The notes below the pieces were generated by a model. It had not been told where the DNA came from and did not search any database. It saw nothing but the letters and a program-made list of their open reading frames with translations. The position numbers were made by a program, and so were the translations under genes. Shown piece after piece: positions 1 to 9,766 of a stretch of DNA of 64,000 bases. This DNA comes from Nemertoderma westbladi. Lineage: Eukaryota; Xenacoelomorpha; Nemertodermatida; Nemertodermatidae. Location: positions 1 to 64,000 of the forward strand of contig JAUCBJ010008811.1 in the NCBI GenBank assembly GCA_032718475.1, given 5' to 3'. Every line of letters starts with the position of its first letter. Within the stretch, counting starts at the first letter, position 1.

Positions 1-19
1 AACGTATAACGCAAAATAA

Positions 20-330
20 ATCTGTTAAACTTTTGACCATCTGTAATTCTAGTCGATTAAGATATCGTGGCACCCACCGATATACTTGAAAGACGAATTC
101 TAGAATCAGTGGTTAACGTCCCCAGACAAGTTCTGGAATAAATCGGTGCCCATCCTAAATATTAATTTAATATTTATTAAAATCTGTCAAATTCAGATCC
201 TTTAAAATTTCTAGTTAATTAAGATATCGTAGCACTTACCGGTATTCTTAAAAGACCATTTTATAGAATTAAGGATCTTATGTCCCCAGATATGTTCTGG
301 AATCAAAATTGTGTCAATCTTACCATCAAA
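20..330 (+). repeat. Tandem duplication of a ~160-bp leader segment
   Basis: Two diverged copies stand head to tail, with landmarks CTAGTCGATTAAGATATCG at 49 and CTAGTTAATTAAGATATCG at 211, and TCCCCAGA followed by TTCTGGAAT in both. The period is about 162 bp. The reverse-strand copy at 21560-21860 has the same two-unit layout, so the duplication predates the split of the two element copies. Its position upstream of the first ORF suggests an untranslated leader or promoter region, which is inference. Confidence 0.7.
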
Positions 331-1129
331 TAATAAAATTCACGGGAATAAATTTAAAATTCATATTTTATGAATTTAATAAATTGTCATTTTGCACAAT
401 TTCTAATATTCCCAAAATTCCACTAATTAATAGATCATGGGAGCGGAGATTCATATTGAGTGTACTCGAGTGTGAGAATCTCCAACATATAGTCAATAGC
501 CGACAAAATTCATAAAATCATGTATAAAGAGGATCTTGACAATTAAAGACTACTATCAAACAACATCCCAGATCTGTATGCATGAGAACTACCCTAATTC
601 TACCGCTAGCTTTACATAATGTCACCATAGCAACACCAACGCTAGAATTAAAAAACGAGTTAAAAGAACAATAGAAAACTTGTACCGTTACTCAGCATAG
701 TGATTGTATAGCACACGGTTGGTATCCAAGGATACACAATAACAACAACGTGACATTCTGGAAAGCATTGACTAACGGACAAATGGCCTGTAGGATGGTA
801 GTTGGTAGCTGTTGTGTGGAATTTATGCGTTTGTAGGTGAATGTTGCTGCTAAGGTGTGTTTACAGTAGCTAGTCGCAATTGTAAGATAACCCAACTCTC
901 CCATAGCAAAAACCTCAAGTGATAACAAGCCTTTGGGACGGACAGTGGAGGGACTTGTGCCGGTTATCGTTGTCGTGCTGTTGCCACAACGTTGGCGTAA
1001 ACACCGCGACAGCGGTACATCGGCGCTGAGAATCCCACTGTCCGGGGGGTCGCGATTAGTAGGCAGCGACGCCCGCTGACCTAAAACACATATAACTCGT
1101 TACAATATTGGTGGATTTCGATAGCAGAT

Positions 1130-1636
1130 ATGACGGAATTGATAGAAGATGATATTGGTATCAGGGAGCGATATAATGTACCTTTGCAGGCGTTTGTGGA
1201 TAGCTTGATAAGTGGTGAACCCGGTCCCACCATTACCGAGGAAGATGGTCGTTACATCGAACCGCCGATGTCCCAAGAGCTACTCACGCGTGAATTGGAC
1301 TATAGAAAATTCACCGCTCGCTATACGCACCGTAATGGTACGTATATGGACTTTCTAACCACCGGCCATCCGATCGACCTACATGATACGGACGATGTAG
1401 ACACCGAAAGAGAAATGGTTTTGTTTAAATACCACGCTCAGCGGAGTCGTAACGATAAACCAAGAATAGACCACGAGAACTCTATTCGTAACCGGCTCGA
1501 CCGAGAAAACGTTGAGGAACCCGATAAGCGTATCAACTTCAACGACTACCTGGAATTTTTGAGAGAAACTTATCTCAATATTGCCAGTCAACAAAACCTA
1601 AAAACCTCGACTCACCACCGGTTATTCTGTCGTTGA
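1130..1636 (+). CDS. Unknown 168-aa protein, first ORF of the inverted element
   Basis: I do not recognise this protein. It is acidic and polar (N-terminus MTELIEDDIGIRERYNV), with no signal peptide, membrane segment or catalytic motif that I can see. It is likely a real coding sequence: the inverted copy at 20436-20910 (minus strand) preserves recognisable amino-acid blocks such as FVDSLI, DDGRYIEPPMSQE, ELDYRKF and FLTTGHPIDLH. The ATG at 1130 is the first in frame and is matched in the other copy. The frame ends at a TGA at 1634-1636, overlapping by about 35 bases the open frame that holds the zinc-knuckle ORF. The step from one to the other would be +1. The two may form one polyprotein by frameshifting, or one ORF broken by an indel. 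Confidence 0.55.
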   Translation: MTELIEDDIGIRERYNVPLQAFVDSLISGEPGPTITEEDGRYIEPPMSQELLTRELDYRKFTARYTHRNGTYMDFLTTGHPIDLHDTDDVDTEREMVLFKYHAQRSRNDKPRIDHENSIRNRLDRENVEEPDKRINFNDYLEFLRETYLNIASQQNLKTSTHHRLFCR

Positions 1637-2774
1637 GATTCAAACAGTAGGTCCACCAGAAGAGTCAACTACGCTCGCCGCAGCTACACACTGGGAAGAC
1701 GAGCCTATGTGTATGGAATCTGAGGAGATTCAACCTACTACGCCCCGGAACAGCGACAACGATTATATTATCGAATGGTATCAAGGTCCACAGTGTCTCA
1801 CTGCGTACGATTATCGTCATGCCAACTATGTTGATCGTCAGCGTTGTCGGTTATGCGCATCTAGAGACCATATTACGCCTATGGATACGAATATCCTATG
1901 TTCCTATTTCCACGAACAGCCTTCGATGGAAATTTACTGCGCTTATTGTCGACTCAATGATTCGCACATTTTTGCTGTCTGCCCCCAGTTCATGACGCAA
2001 TGCCACCATTGTCAGCTGAAAGGACACGCCAGCTTTGATTGTCCCTTCAATAAAGATTTGGAGAGTGTAGACGAAATGATTGTACTCCGTTACATTCGAG
2101 CTTGGGAAGCGAACGCTGATTTACATTGTAACTCACGTCATCGCTACTACCCTGGACGCGCTTACGAAGGAGTCTATGCGTTTCATCCGTATTTATTCGC
2201 TTCTGTCGAACAGAAAGCGTGCATCCCGAGTTACGAGCTATTAAAGCGCGTCGGAGAATGTATTTCGACTAAGTTTGTGCGCAAATTCCTTAGGAGAGTT
2301 AACCCCAATGATATTCATTCATATTATTTAATCAACTTTATCCGACGCGATCCGGACTATGGAGAATTATTCGTTAACTCGCATCCTGAGTTACAAGAAG
2401 TATATCGAAGGCCTTACGAATATCGAGCCCGCGAACGCGAGTTGGAGAGAACCGTTAAACCAAGACAGTTTCTGACAGCCTACGGTCCACCCACGGCTTC
2501 CGTTCAGACCACTCGCAGAGGACCTGTGAGAGCAGCCGTCCTAAAACGAGCCCTAAAGGCCGTTAGACCCCAGTCCCCCGATGTTGATGACAACCTACCC
2601 GGAACCTCAACTGGCGGATATACCGATAACAATCCTGCACCCTCTGATGCAATTATATTGCACCCTTCACCCAGGAGTTATAGCCCTCCTTGTAAAGTGG
2701 CTCGCCCCAAAGAGAAAAGGACTCTGGCTAGCTTTAAAAAACTGCGTAAACGCCGTCCGCGCAAGAAAGACTAA
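1602..2774 (+). CDS. Gag-like zinc-knuckle protein, second ORF of the inverted element
   Basis: The first ATG is at 1707 (355 aa), but the frame is open from 1602 and overlaps the end of the preceding ORF. Counting from the 1707 ATG, residues 78-92 form a C-x2-C-x5-H-x4-C motif and residues 99-112 a canonical C-x2-C-x4-H-x4-C zinc knuckle. Further cysteines lie at about 47-50 and 65. The C-terminus is proline/serine-rich and then strongly basic (KKLRKRRPRKKD). Zinc knuckles plus a basic tail are typical of nucleic-acid-binding gag or LINE ORF1 proteins, so I infer RNA or DNA binding. Only the basic tail is still recognisable in the inverted copy (19455-19560). No protease or polymerase follows. 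A host CCHC protein remains possible. Confidence 0.55.
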   Translation, partial: KPRLTTGYSVVEIQTVGPPEESTTLAAATHWEDEPMCMESEEIQPTTPRNSDNDYIIEWYQGPQCLTAYDYRHANYVDRQRCRLCASRDHITPMDTNILCSYFHEQPSMEIYCAYCRLNDSHIFAVCPQFMTQCHHCQLKGHASFDCPFNKDLESVDEMIVLRYIRAWEANADLHCNSRHRYYPGRAYEGVYAFHPYLFASVEQKACIPSYELLKRVGECISTKFVRKFLRRVNPNDIHSYYLINFIRRDPDYGELFVNSHPELQEVYRRPYEYRARERELERTVKPRQFLTAYGPPTASVQTTRRGPVRAAVLKRALKAVRPQSPDVDDNLPGTSTGGYTDNNPAPSDAIILHPSPRSYSPPCKVARPKEKRTLASFKKLRKRRPRKKD

Positions 2775-2829
2775 CGGTTTAGAGTATTTATGTATATTAG
2801 AAACTGCGATTTTGTATATTTTATAGACT

Positions 2830-4072
2830 TCAATCTCATTTTCTGGGAGCGGTGTAAAAGCTTCTGTGGGATGTAACTGGCCCTTCGCCCCGCAACCCAG
2901 TTTTTCCCCCATACGCTAAAATACTCTGAAACCTACTGTAAAGGTTTTTCTGGGATATGACTGATTTGTTTTCTTTGCTAACCAGTTCCCCCCTCCAAGG
3001 CGTTGGAATCCTTTAGGAGGGATCTGAGCTGTTCGATTGGCCAGCCGGCTTGGGAAGGTTGCCCTAGTTACCCATAGCCCTGCGTTGAGTTAGTTCTGAT
3101 TTCGACCAATCCCGAGCTACTGAACTGAAATTATCCTGTCTCACTGCTGATTACATGTGTTGAACGGGATTCTTGGAAAATAAGAGAGCTAAAGTCACGG
3201 GACTTTTTGTTATGATTTTAGACTTTATTATCAGTGTTTTAAGACCGTTTTGATATAGCGAAATGTTTTCTGCCTTTTTGTAAGAACATTAGTAGGCTAA
3301 ATTATAGAAAGCATAGCTATTATCTTAACAATCGCTATTAACGATTCAATGCAATCTAATTATATCTTAACCTACCGTCATACTGCTTTTACTGTTTGTA
3401 ATTTTGTATCAGTATAATTGGATGTTATTAGTTGAAGAATATCAATAATCAACCCACATTTTCCCAATATCTTTGATACACTACAGGTTAGAGAGAAAGG
3501 TTATGTACAACAATTGCGACTTTATTATTGTGTTTGTAGTGAATCTAATGTTGTTTGACAGACACTACCTGAGTCCAGTGCATATCTCTTTATACCTGAT
3601 CAAAGTCAGTAACTGTCGGCATATCAGTGAGCAGTGTTGTGCGTTACCGGTAGCGTGCGTGATTGTAAAGTGATTGGATCTGATAATAAAGCATTCCTAA
3701 AGAATGCGCCCTATGCTTGAAATTTAAGCCATATCGTTGTGTGTAGTATCAGTCATAACTCTGTTTACATAGGTAGAGCGCCACGTCCTAAAAGGAACTG
3801 CTAATATTTCCCGAAAGTGAATAATATTTGTCAGAGATTATATATTAGTAATCAATCGAATAATACAGTAGGCTTGACCGCAAATAAATTTAAGCCCACG
3901 AATCCAGTCTCCCGGTGTTATAAACGGGTCATTTGGACGCGCATGGACTGGCTTCGGCTAATGTTTTTGGTTTGTTTTGTATTAAATCTTATCATCTTAA
4001 AAAAGGCAGATTATCAATAAAGACATATAAATTTCGGCAGGTTAAACTGCTGAAGGTCTATAAAAGCGCGTA
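2830..4072 (+). other. 3' region of the left element copy, with a possible small ORF at 3473-3673
   Basis: There is no long ORF. The block GGGAGCGGTGTAAAAG near 2848 and the block CGCCACGTCCTAAA near 3780 both recur inverted near 19372 and 18410. A 66-codon frame at 3473-3673 and a 64-codon frame at 18465-18659 (minus strand) share the residues VNLMLFDR and a similar continuation, with conservative changes. This hints at a coding exon or small ORF rather than UTR. Function unknown. Confidence 0.4.
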
Positions 4073-4134
4073 CAGTACCCCTAATGAAACTCCTTGCTTA
4101 TCACTACTGGTTCACCTCAAGTTAAATAATTAGA

Positions 4135-4675
4135 TGGACGGTGTTATGCAAAAGGGTGTTAATCCACAAAAGCGCAATTTGAGATAATCGATGTCAAAGT
4201 TTTTAACATCCTGTGTGATCGTTGTTGTATTATCCAGATACTGTTGTGTTTTTATAAGAAAACATTCATGGAAATTAAAGTATTTTTCAAGTTAGTGTGC
4301 TAGAATATAGCATTTTCTCCGAAATATTGATCAATATGTGGCTTAACACTTTTGGAAAACTTCATAATTGGCAAAAGGTTAAATTGTCAAAAGGTGTCAT
4401 ACTTACAAAAAGATGTCAAAAGATGTCAAGCCACACAATTATTATGTGGTTTAAATCTTTTTTGCAATATTATTTGTCATTTGACACTCTTTGAATTTAT
4501 CACAAAGCCGGACTGTGGCTTAACTTTCTTGTATTTTTAAGGCATTTCTTCGTATTATTGGGCAATAGGATCTCATAGATTGGTAGATTGGGCCTACACT
4601 TTCCTCTATCGAATGATACCAAAAACTCAATTTCGACAAAATGTGGGATAACACCCTTTTGCATAACACCGTCCA
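4135..4675. mobile_element. 541-bp MITE with ~30-bp terminal inverted repeats
   Basis: The left end TGGACGGTGTTATGCAAAAG, continuing GGTGTTAATCCAC, is the reverse complement of 4642-4675 apart from one or two mismatches. The interior is AT-rich with no coding sequence. I could not identify a clear target-site duplication, so the superfamily is undetermined. It sits 62 bp beyond the inner end of the left element copy. Confidence 0.7.
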
Positions 4676-4794
4676 CATGTTCTGGAATGAATATTTATGA
4701 CATTGGCTTCTGCTATCCTTTGCCTACCATTTCAGGGCCTTTCTATTTTGTTTTAATGGCATTCTCTAATCAGGCATGGTCTATCTTTCTATAA

Positions 4795-4960
4795 ATTGTG
4801 CTATACAGTAAGTGAGATATAAATATTTATTGAACAGCCAGAAATTAATAAATAAATGAGGTTGTTTTATCAGTGAGACAATGTTCGGTAAATTTCTCAC
4901 AACTTATTGCGGGCCTCTTCCAACTTACGGGCCCCCGGCAACTACCCCTGTTGCTGTTGC
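4795..4960. repeat. First copy of a direct repeat pair (second at ~6700-6930)
   Basis: The segment AATAAATGAGGTTGTTTTAT near 4851 recurs at about 6840, with flanking similarity (GTGAGATAT, ATTTATTGAAC versus ATTTGTTGAAC, GGTAAATTTC, GCTGTTGTTG). The copies bracket a LINE fragment. The first copy lacks the 62-bp palindrome found in the second, and so serves as an empty site. Confidence 0.6.
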
Positions 4961-4982
4961 CCCCCCCCCCCCCCCCCCCCCC
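4960..4982. repeat. Homopolymer run of 23 C
   Basis: Uninterrupted poly-C on the plus strand, next to a second-copy boundary of the direct repeat. It may be G-quadruplex-forming on the minus strand. Its exact length is likely unreliable in any assembly. Confidence 0.9.
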
Positions 4983-5039
4983 TTAATCCGTCCCTGGTAA
5001 CGGACTCAGTGAAAGCCCATATTTCCTCGCAGGTACACT

Positions 5040-6570
5040 CGCAGGGTATAATGGTTTGATACCAACCTTCCCTACTAGGGTTCTAGATGGGGCACATATT
5101 TCCAATGCAGACTTCTCACCTGGCCATGTTTATTCAATGCTTAAAAAGTTGGCTCCGAAAACAAGCCTAACACCAGATGACCTGCCCAGTATTATTTTTA
5201 GTAAAGGGGCTCTACGTTCGTTACCTGCAATTTGGCTTCCTGCAAATGTGGTCCCAATATACAGTACGTATTAAATGGGGGATCCATAGGATCCATATAA
5301 TTATTATAGACCTATGTCGCTGACTTGTATCGCCTGTAAAATAATGGAACTGTGTGTGAGTGAAGGACGATCTAACTAAATATTTGTTTGAACATACTGT
5401 AATCTTATTACGAAGGTCCAACATGGGTTCCTTATACGTAGTAGTACTTGCAGTCAAATGTTACTGTGTACGAATGATTGGTATGACTTGACTTACATTC
5501 TACTACATAGATAGATAGTAAACATATCATAGATAGTATATATAGACTTTGCCAAGGCATTTGATTCGGTGGTACATTCAGAATTGATTAGTATACTACA
5601 GTACAATCATATGGTGTGAAAGGTACAGAAATGTACTGTATTTTTATGGATCAGTGCATTCCTTAATAATAGAACCCAGCGATTCTTGGTTGGTAATGCA
5701 CTAGAAACCGCCGTAATGAATTGTTCTCGGGCCATTACTTTTTGTCATCTTTATGTATGACTTGCCTGAAACTGTTCATAGTGTGGTCTGTAAATTATTC
5801 GCAGATGATGTTAAACTGTCTGCACACTCGCATGAGCACCAAAATCTATCGGACGCATTACACGAACTTTTTAATTGGTCATGCAATTGGCTGCTCAATA
5901 TTGCTGCTCACTAGTGCGCTGTATTATATAGGTACAAGTAATCCTAAACTCTTTTACAGTACCATTTGGGTAAGTGCATTGCTTCCCCTTTAAGACAAGC
6001 AGGTAAACGGTGAACACCAAATATGTAAAGGCGACTTTTTGGCAAATTTATGTCAAGTGAACTAAATTTCAAATTATACGCAAATCGCAGTCTAAGAAAG
6101 TACTGAACATAATTAACGTGATATTCCGTCTGCTTCCGCCGCAATTTGCAATGCACTTCTCACAGTTTATAAAACGCGTCCTTTATTTGAATACTGTGCC
6201 CCTGTTTGGTATCCTTTTCTGAAGTACTCAATAGACATGATAGAGAGCTAGCGATAATTTACGCGGAGGCTCTATGCGAGATGTTCTCTCGTAACTTCAG
6301 ACTATCTCTCAAGATTGTATTTTCTGAAGCTGGGAACCATTGGAAGTACGCCGAATAGTTTCCGACATAAAATTTGTGTATTCTATCGTTGTTCCTTTTG
6401 AGTCACTCTTTTCGTATGCACCTAGAGTTGGACTGCGGGGGCATAGCCAACAATTATTTTCGAGGAAAAGTATATTACTTATATGTAATTACGCGTTCAG
6501 AACCGTGTTTTTGGGATTTTGAATATTTTAGCCGCAGAAACAAATTGCTGCTCGAAATATTACTATAATT
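5040..6570 (+). mobile_element. Decayed LINE (CR1/L2/Jockey-like) reverse transcriptase fragment
   Basis: Reading across frames gives the order expected for the C-terminal half of a LINE ORF2. An upstream KKLAPKTSLTPDDLP-type block lies near 5140. A motif A remnant (DFAKAFDSVVHSEL) is near 5545. WISAFLNNRTQRF is near 5650, and motif C as FADDVKLS is near 5810. The distal blocks FEYCAPVW near 6190, LEVRRIVSDIKFVYSIV near 6345 and RGHSQQL near 6445 follow. Frameshifts and stops are frequent, so it is non-functional. The order of distal blocks (EYCAPVW, then RR..DI, then RGH) is that of CR1/L2/Rex/Jockey-type elements. The 5' end is truncated. Confidence 0.8.
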
Positions 6571-6699
6571 CAATCATTATTGGTCGGGTTGGTGCGCGCA
6601 GTTGATTTAAGAGGTACACAGTGTTTAGTCGAAATACAGTAGGTACAGTATGTATTAATTTAGCTGTTAATTTGAGTGTGTTTAATAATATTAATAATA

Positions 6700-6930
6700 A
6701 TGAATGGTGCCATTTGTATATATGTGAGATCATGACCTACTATAACAGTTATAGCAGTATATATATAACTATTACTGTTATAGTAGGTCATGGTGAGATA
6801 TATAAAAATATTTGTTGAACGATCAGAAATAAATAATAAATAAATAAATGAGGTTGTTTTATCAGTCAGATAATGTTTGGTAAATTTCGGAGGAGTAGGA
6901 GTAACTATCCCCCACCAGTGCTGTTGTTGT
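6700..6930. repeat. Second copy of the direct repeat, interrupted by a 62-bp palindrome
   Basis: It matches 4795-4960 on both sides of the palindromic insertion at 6731-6792. It lies directly upstream of the KRR1 5' region, so part of the KRR1 upstream DNA is duplicated sequence. Confidence 0.6.
6731..6792. mobile_element. 62-bp palindromic mini-insertion with 7-bp target-site duplication
   Basis: The left arm begins CATGACCTACTATAACAG and the right arm ends with its reverse complement. The 24-bp arms have one mismatch and enclose a 14-bp AT-rich loop. GTGAGAT stands immediately on both sides (6724-6730 and 6793-6799). The related sequence near 4811 has one GTGAGAT and no palindrome, as expected of an unoccupied site. 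It is probably an extremely short fold-back MITE. Superfamily unknown. Confidence 0.65.
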
Positions 6931-6999
6931 AAAAGTACTGTAGTGTACAAGCAGACAGCAGGACAGGGCACCTGCAGTTTGTAGTGTTTCTAGTTCTCG

Positions 7000-7107
7000 G
7001 TCGGTTGGTAGTAAGTACTGAAGTACTGAAGTACAGTTGTACTGTCACTGTCAGACTGTAGTACAGTACTGCAGTAGAAGCCTAAGTCCAGAAGTCAGCA
7101 CTAAATT
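7000..7107 (+). promoter_or_regulatory. Probable KRR1 5' flank/leader, rich in AGTACTG repeats
   Basis: Several AGTACTG/CAGTACT palindromic words occur between 7012 and 7073, ending 35 bp before the KRR1 ATG. No convincing TATA box is seen. The regulatory role is inferred from position only. Confidence 0.25.
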
Positions 7108-8238
7108 ATGGCGACTTCAAACAAACAAGGGGAAAGAACTCTCAAGAAGAAAAACCCTGACAGATTCAAAGGCTCTTCTCAGAAAACTGAGCAAGATGAA
7201 GAGATGGAAGAGGCTAAGTTGGAGATTCCTCCAGACTGGAAAGAACCCGGAATATCTCGAGAAGAGAACCCGCATTGTATGTTAGAGGAGAGTTCTTTCT
7301 CCACCCTATTCCCGAAGTACAGAGAGAAATACATCAACGAATGCTGGCCGCTGGTAAAGAAAGCCTTATCGGACCACCATATAGCGGGAACGCTGGACCT
7401 TATAGAGGGTTCCATGCGGGTCGCCACGACCCGTAAGACCTTCGACCCCTACATTATAATACGTTCGCGGGATTTTATCAAACTCATTGCCAGAGGGGTC
7501 CCGTACGAAGAAGCGGTTCGGATTCTACAGGACGATGTTTATTGCGACGTTATCAAGATGAGTCGAGGCAGTTCGACAGCGAGGTTCGTAAAACGTCGTC
7601 AACGCTTAATAGGTCCCAACGGGTCCACGCTGAAGGCGGTCGAGTTGTTGACCGGATGCTACGTGCTGGTCCAGGGACGGACCGTGTCCGCCATGGGCTC
7701 CCACGGTGGTCTCAAACAGGTACGCAAGATCGTAAACGACACCATGGCTAATATACATCCGATCTACATGATAAAGACATTGATGATTAAACGCGAATTA
7801 GCGAAAGATCCGAAGTTGGCTAACGAGGATTGGGATCGGTTTCTTCCTAAGTTTAAGAAGAAGAATCTGAGTAAACGGAAGAAACCGCACGTCATCCGTC
7901 GCGTCGGGACCTACACACCTTTCCCACCGCCTCAACCGCAAAGTAAACTGGATAAAGAGATAGAGAGTGGAGAGTACTTCCTTAAGGAAGTCGAGAGAAA
8001 GTCTAAAAAGCATCGAGATAGAAGCGAAAAGCAGAAGGAAGCAAAAGTCGCGAGGGATGAGAGAAGGGAGAGAGTTTATGTAGCTCCCGCTGAGGTGACA
8101 GATTGTGTCGGGGTGACTGGGGAGAAAGATTCGGACTCCATCGATGTCGATAAAATAAAACAGAAAATAAAAAAATCGACTCATCGTAAACTGGGGGCGC
8201 CGGTAAATAAATCTATGATTAAGTCGAAAAAATCCTAA
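7108..8238 (+). CDS. KRR1: KRR1 small-subunit processome component (KH-domain rRNA processing factor)
   Basis: This 376-aa protein matches the KRR1 family along its length. Family members act in the nucleolar small-subunit processome, needed for 18S rRNA maturation and 40S assembly. Visible landmarks are [19 protein letters not shown] (about 108-126), the core [18 protein letters not shown] with the KH-type GPNG loop (about 160-177), [20 protein letters not shown] (about 215-234), [20 protein letters not shown] (about 269-288) and a lysine-rich C-terminus. The segment [11 protein letters not shown] before the KH core departs from the usual charged sequence there. The start ATG has a purine at +4 and the protein begins as family members do. 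It is uninterrupted by introns, while vertebrate KRR1 genes are multi-exonic. An AATAAA signal lies at 8511-8516. Either an intron-poor locus or a retrocopy; the frame is fully intact. Confidence 0.95.
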   Translation: MATSNKQGERTLKKKNPDRFKGSSQKTEQDEEMEEAKLEIPPDWKEPGISREENPHCMLEESSFSTLFPKYREKYINECWPLVKKALSDHHIAGTLDLIEGSMRVATTRKTFDPYIIIRSRDFIKLIARGVPYEEAVRILQDDVYCDVIKMSRGSSTARFVKRRQRLIGPNGSTLKAVELLTGCYVLVQGRTVSAMGSHGGLKQVRKIVNDTMANIHPIYMIKTLMIKRELAKDPKLANEDWDRFLPKFKKKNLSKRKKPHVIRRVGTYTPFPPPQPQSKLDKEIESGEYFLKEVERKSKKHRDRSEKQKEAKVARDERRERVYVAPAEVTDCVGVTGEKDSDSIDVDKIKQKIKKSTHRKLGAPVNKSMIKSKKS

Positions 8239-9070
8239 CGATCTGTGCATAGTATTGAACTGTATGAGTATGAGTAGTGGCTAGTTTATTAACTGGTGAA
8301 TAAGACTTTGGTAGGAGTTATTCGAGCCATATAGGTAATCCTATTAATTTTAATTGTTCGACTGACTTTTACAATGTCGTGAATCCTAAGGATATACGAT
8401 GATCTGACTGATGTGATTTTTCCAAGAATTGTTCAGGAGATTATTGCTTAAAATGTTTTTTTTGCTGCGGCGGCGGCGGTTCCATGCAGTATTACTAAGT
8501 AGGTCTATATAATAAATGGATTATGTTTAACTCGTTAAGAACAGCATCCCTTCTTTATTTCCATCAGGCATGCTTTAAATATGAGAATATGATGTTATTT
8601 TATAATTTGCTTATAATATTTTCTAGAAGTTCCCGATGCAGAGTCCTCGTCTAGGCAACTATAATTAATTACCCTTAACGAACTGCAGCTGTATTGTTTA
8701 TTTCCCAGTGCAATATTTATTACTACAAATCGCCAAAGAAAGTAAAATATTCTACGATCTGTAATTATTAAATTTCCAATTAAGACGAATTCCAACAATT
8801 TATTATATTTATTTATATTTTATTGTAAACGTTAAAGACGGATCTAGGCCTGTAAGATATTATCAGCTAATCATTATGATGTGCACTCACCCCGGCTAGT
8901 TATTTTGGCTATATATCGACCCACACAAACAAACACAGTTGGACATTTGAAACGGCTGTATTCTATAACTATATATGTTTGATGTTGGCTCATAGTCCTG
9001 CTGACTCGACTCTCCCACAGGAACATTTTATGTGAAATAAAGTCTTTCTCCTGCCCTTCTTAACCTAATA
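8239..9070. other. KRR1-APIP intergenic region
   Basis: It contains the probable KRR1 3' UTR, a short (CGG)n tract at about 8467-8479, and the KRR1 polyadenylation signal AATAAA at 8511-8516. A TATATAT run near 8910 lies 160 bp before the APIP start and could be its TATA region, which is weak inference. No ORF here resembles a known protein. Confidence 0.5.
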
Positions 9071-9766
9071 ATGAGTAGCGAAGTAAACCCTCCCTCGACT
9101 GGGTGTCGCTCCAGTAATGATGCATCTTCTGAGACGGATCACCCAGTAAATGTCATTCCGAGTATCTGCAAACAATATTACATGATGGGTTGGATGTTGG
9201 GTTCCAGTGGAGCCATATCGATCAAACACAACGCCAATACCTACACAACCCCGTCTAGTGTGCCCAAAGAGAGACTGCTGCCCTCGGATATCGTGGTCAC
9301 TGACTCCGCTGGTCTGGAGACCAGTGATGGTCGACTGAAACGCTCTGCTTGTGAACCGGTCTTTGACGCGATATACGACCTCTACCCACGAGCTACATCC
9401 GTGTTCCACACGCACCCATCCTCAGTAATATTCGCTTTTGAAGACGAAAAAACTAATTTTGACATTTACGACCAAGAAATGATGAAAGGAGTCTATAATT
9501 TCGGTTTGGATCGCAATTACAGTAACGACGATTTATTGGAGTTGCCGATAATCAAGAACGCGCCGTTAGAGTCGGACCTCGTGGAACCGATAGTTACAGT
9601 TCTCGGGGAGGAGAAATACGCAGGTGTTAGCGCTGTTATTGTACGTAACCATGGTATCTTCGTATGGGGATTGACATGGCAGAAAGCCAAGATTAGTTTG
9701 GAGTGTGTTACGTACTTGGTGGATTTGGCGGACGGATTGAAACGGAGGGGTCGCCGTAGGTGGTGA
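9071..9766 (+). CDS. APIP: Methylthioribulose-1-phosphate dehydratase (APIP/MtnB family)
   Basis: This 231-aa class II aldolase/adducin-fold protein belongs to the APIP/MtnB family. The enzyme dehydrates 5-methylthioribulose-1-phosphate in the cytosolic methionine salvage pathway using Zn2+. The family landmarks are present. HPVNVIPSICKQYYMMGW lies at about 24-41 and the glycine loop GSSGAIS at 44-50, where G-[TS]-G-G is usual. YTTPSSVPKERL is at about 58-69. The metal ligands HTH are at 113-115, the candidate catalytic Glu at 136 in DQEMMKG, and the third metal His at 194 in RNHGIFVWG. Its length is close to human APIP (242 aa), and the C-terminus ends in a basic RRGRRRW. It is intronless here, unlike vertebrate orthologues. 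ATTAAA at 9806-9811 and AATAAA at 9904-9909 are possible polyadenylation signals. The start is the first ATG before the conserved region. Confidence 0.92.
   Translation: MSSEVNPPSTGCRSSNDASSETDHPVNVIPSICKQYYMMGWMLGSSGAISIKHNANTYTTPSSVPKERLLPSDIVVTDSAGLETSDGRLKRSACEPVFDAIYDLYPRATSVFHTHPSSVIFAFEDEKTNFDIYDQEMMKGVYNFGLDRNYSNDDLLELPIIKNAPLESDLVEPIVTVLGEEKYAGVSAVIVRNHGIFVWGLTWQKAKISLECVTYLVDLADGLKRRGRRRW

Larger units (their letters stand above)
1..4072 (+). mobile_element. Left copy of a ~4 kb unclassified element (inverted partner at 18136-21884)
   Basis: The whole interval is matched in reverse orientation by 18136-21884. Both ends can be followed: the start (ACGCAAAATAAATCTGTTAAAC, read around 10-30) matches the reverse complement near 21860-21884, and the inner end (GTTAAACTGC followed by AAGGTCT and AAAGCGCG, near 4037-4072) matches the reverse complement near 18136-18172. 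The left copy holds a leader with a tandem duplication, two overlapping ORFs and a ~1.2 kb 3' region with a possible small ORF. No reverse transcriptase, integrase or transposase is visible, and I see no terminal repeats, so the class is unknown. The zinc-knuckle ORF suggests a gag-like, perhaps non-autonomous, retroelement. The true left end may lie before the window. The alternative is a segmental inverted duplication of a host locus. Confidence 0.7.
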
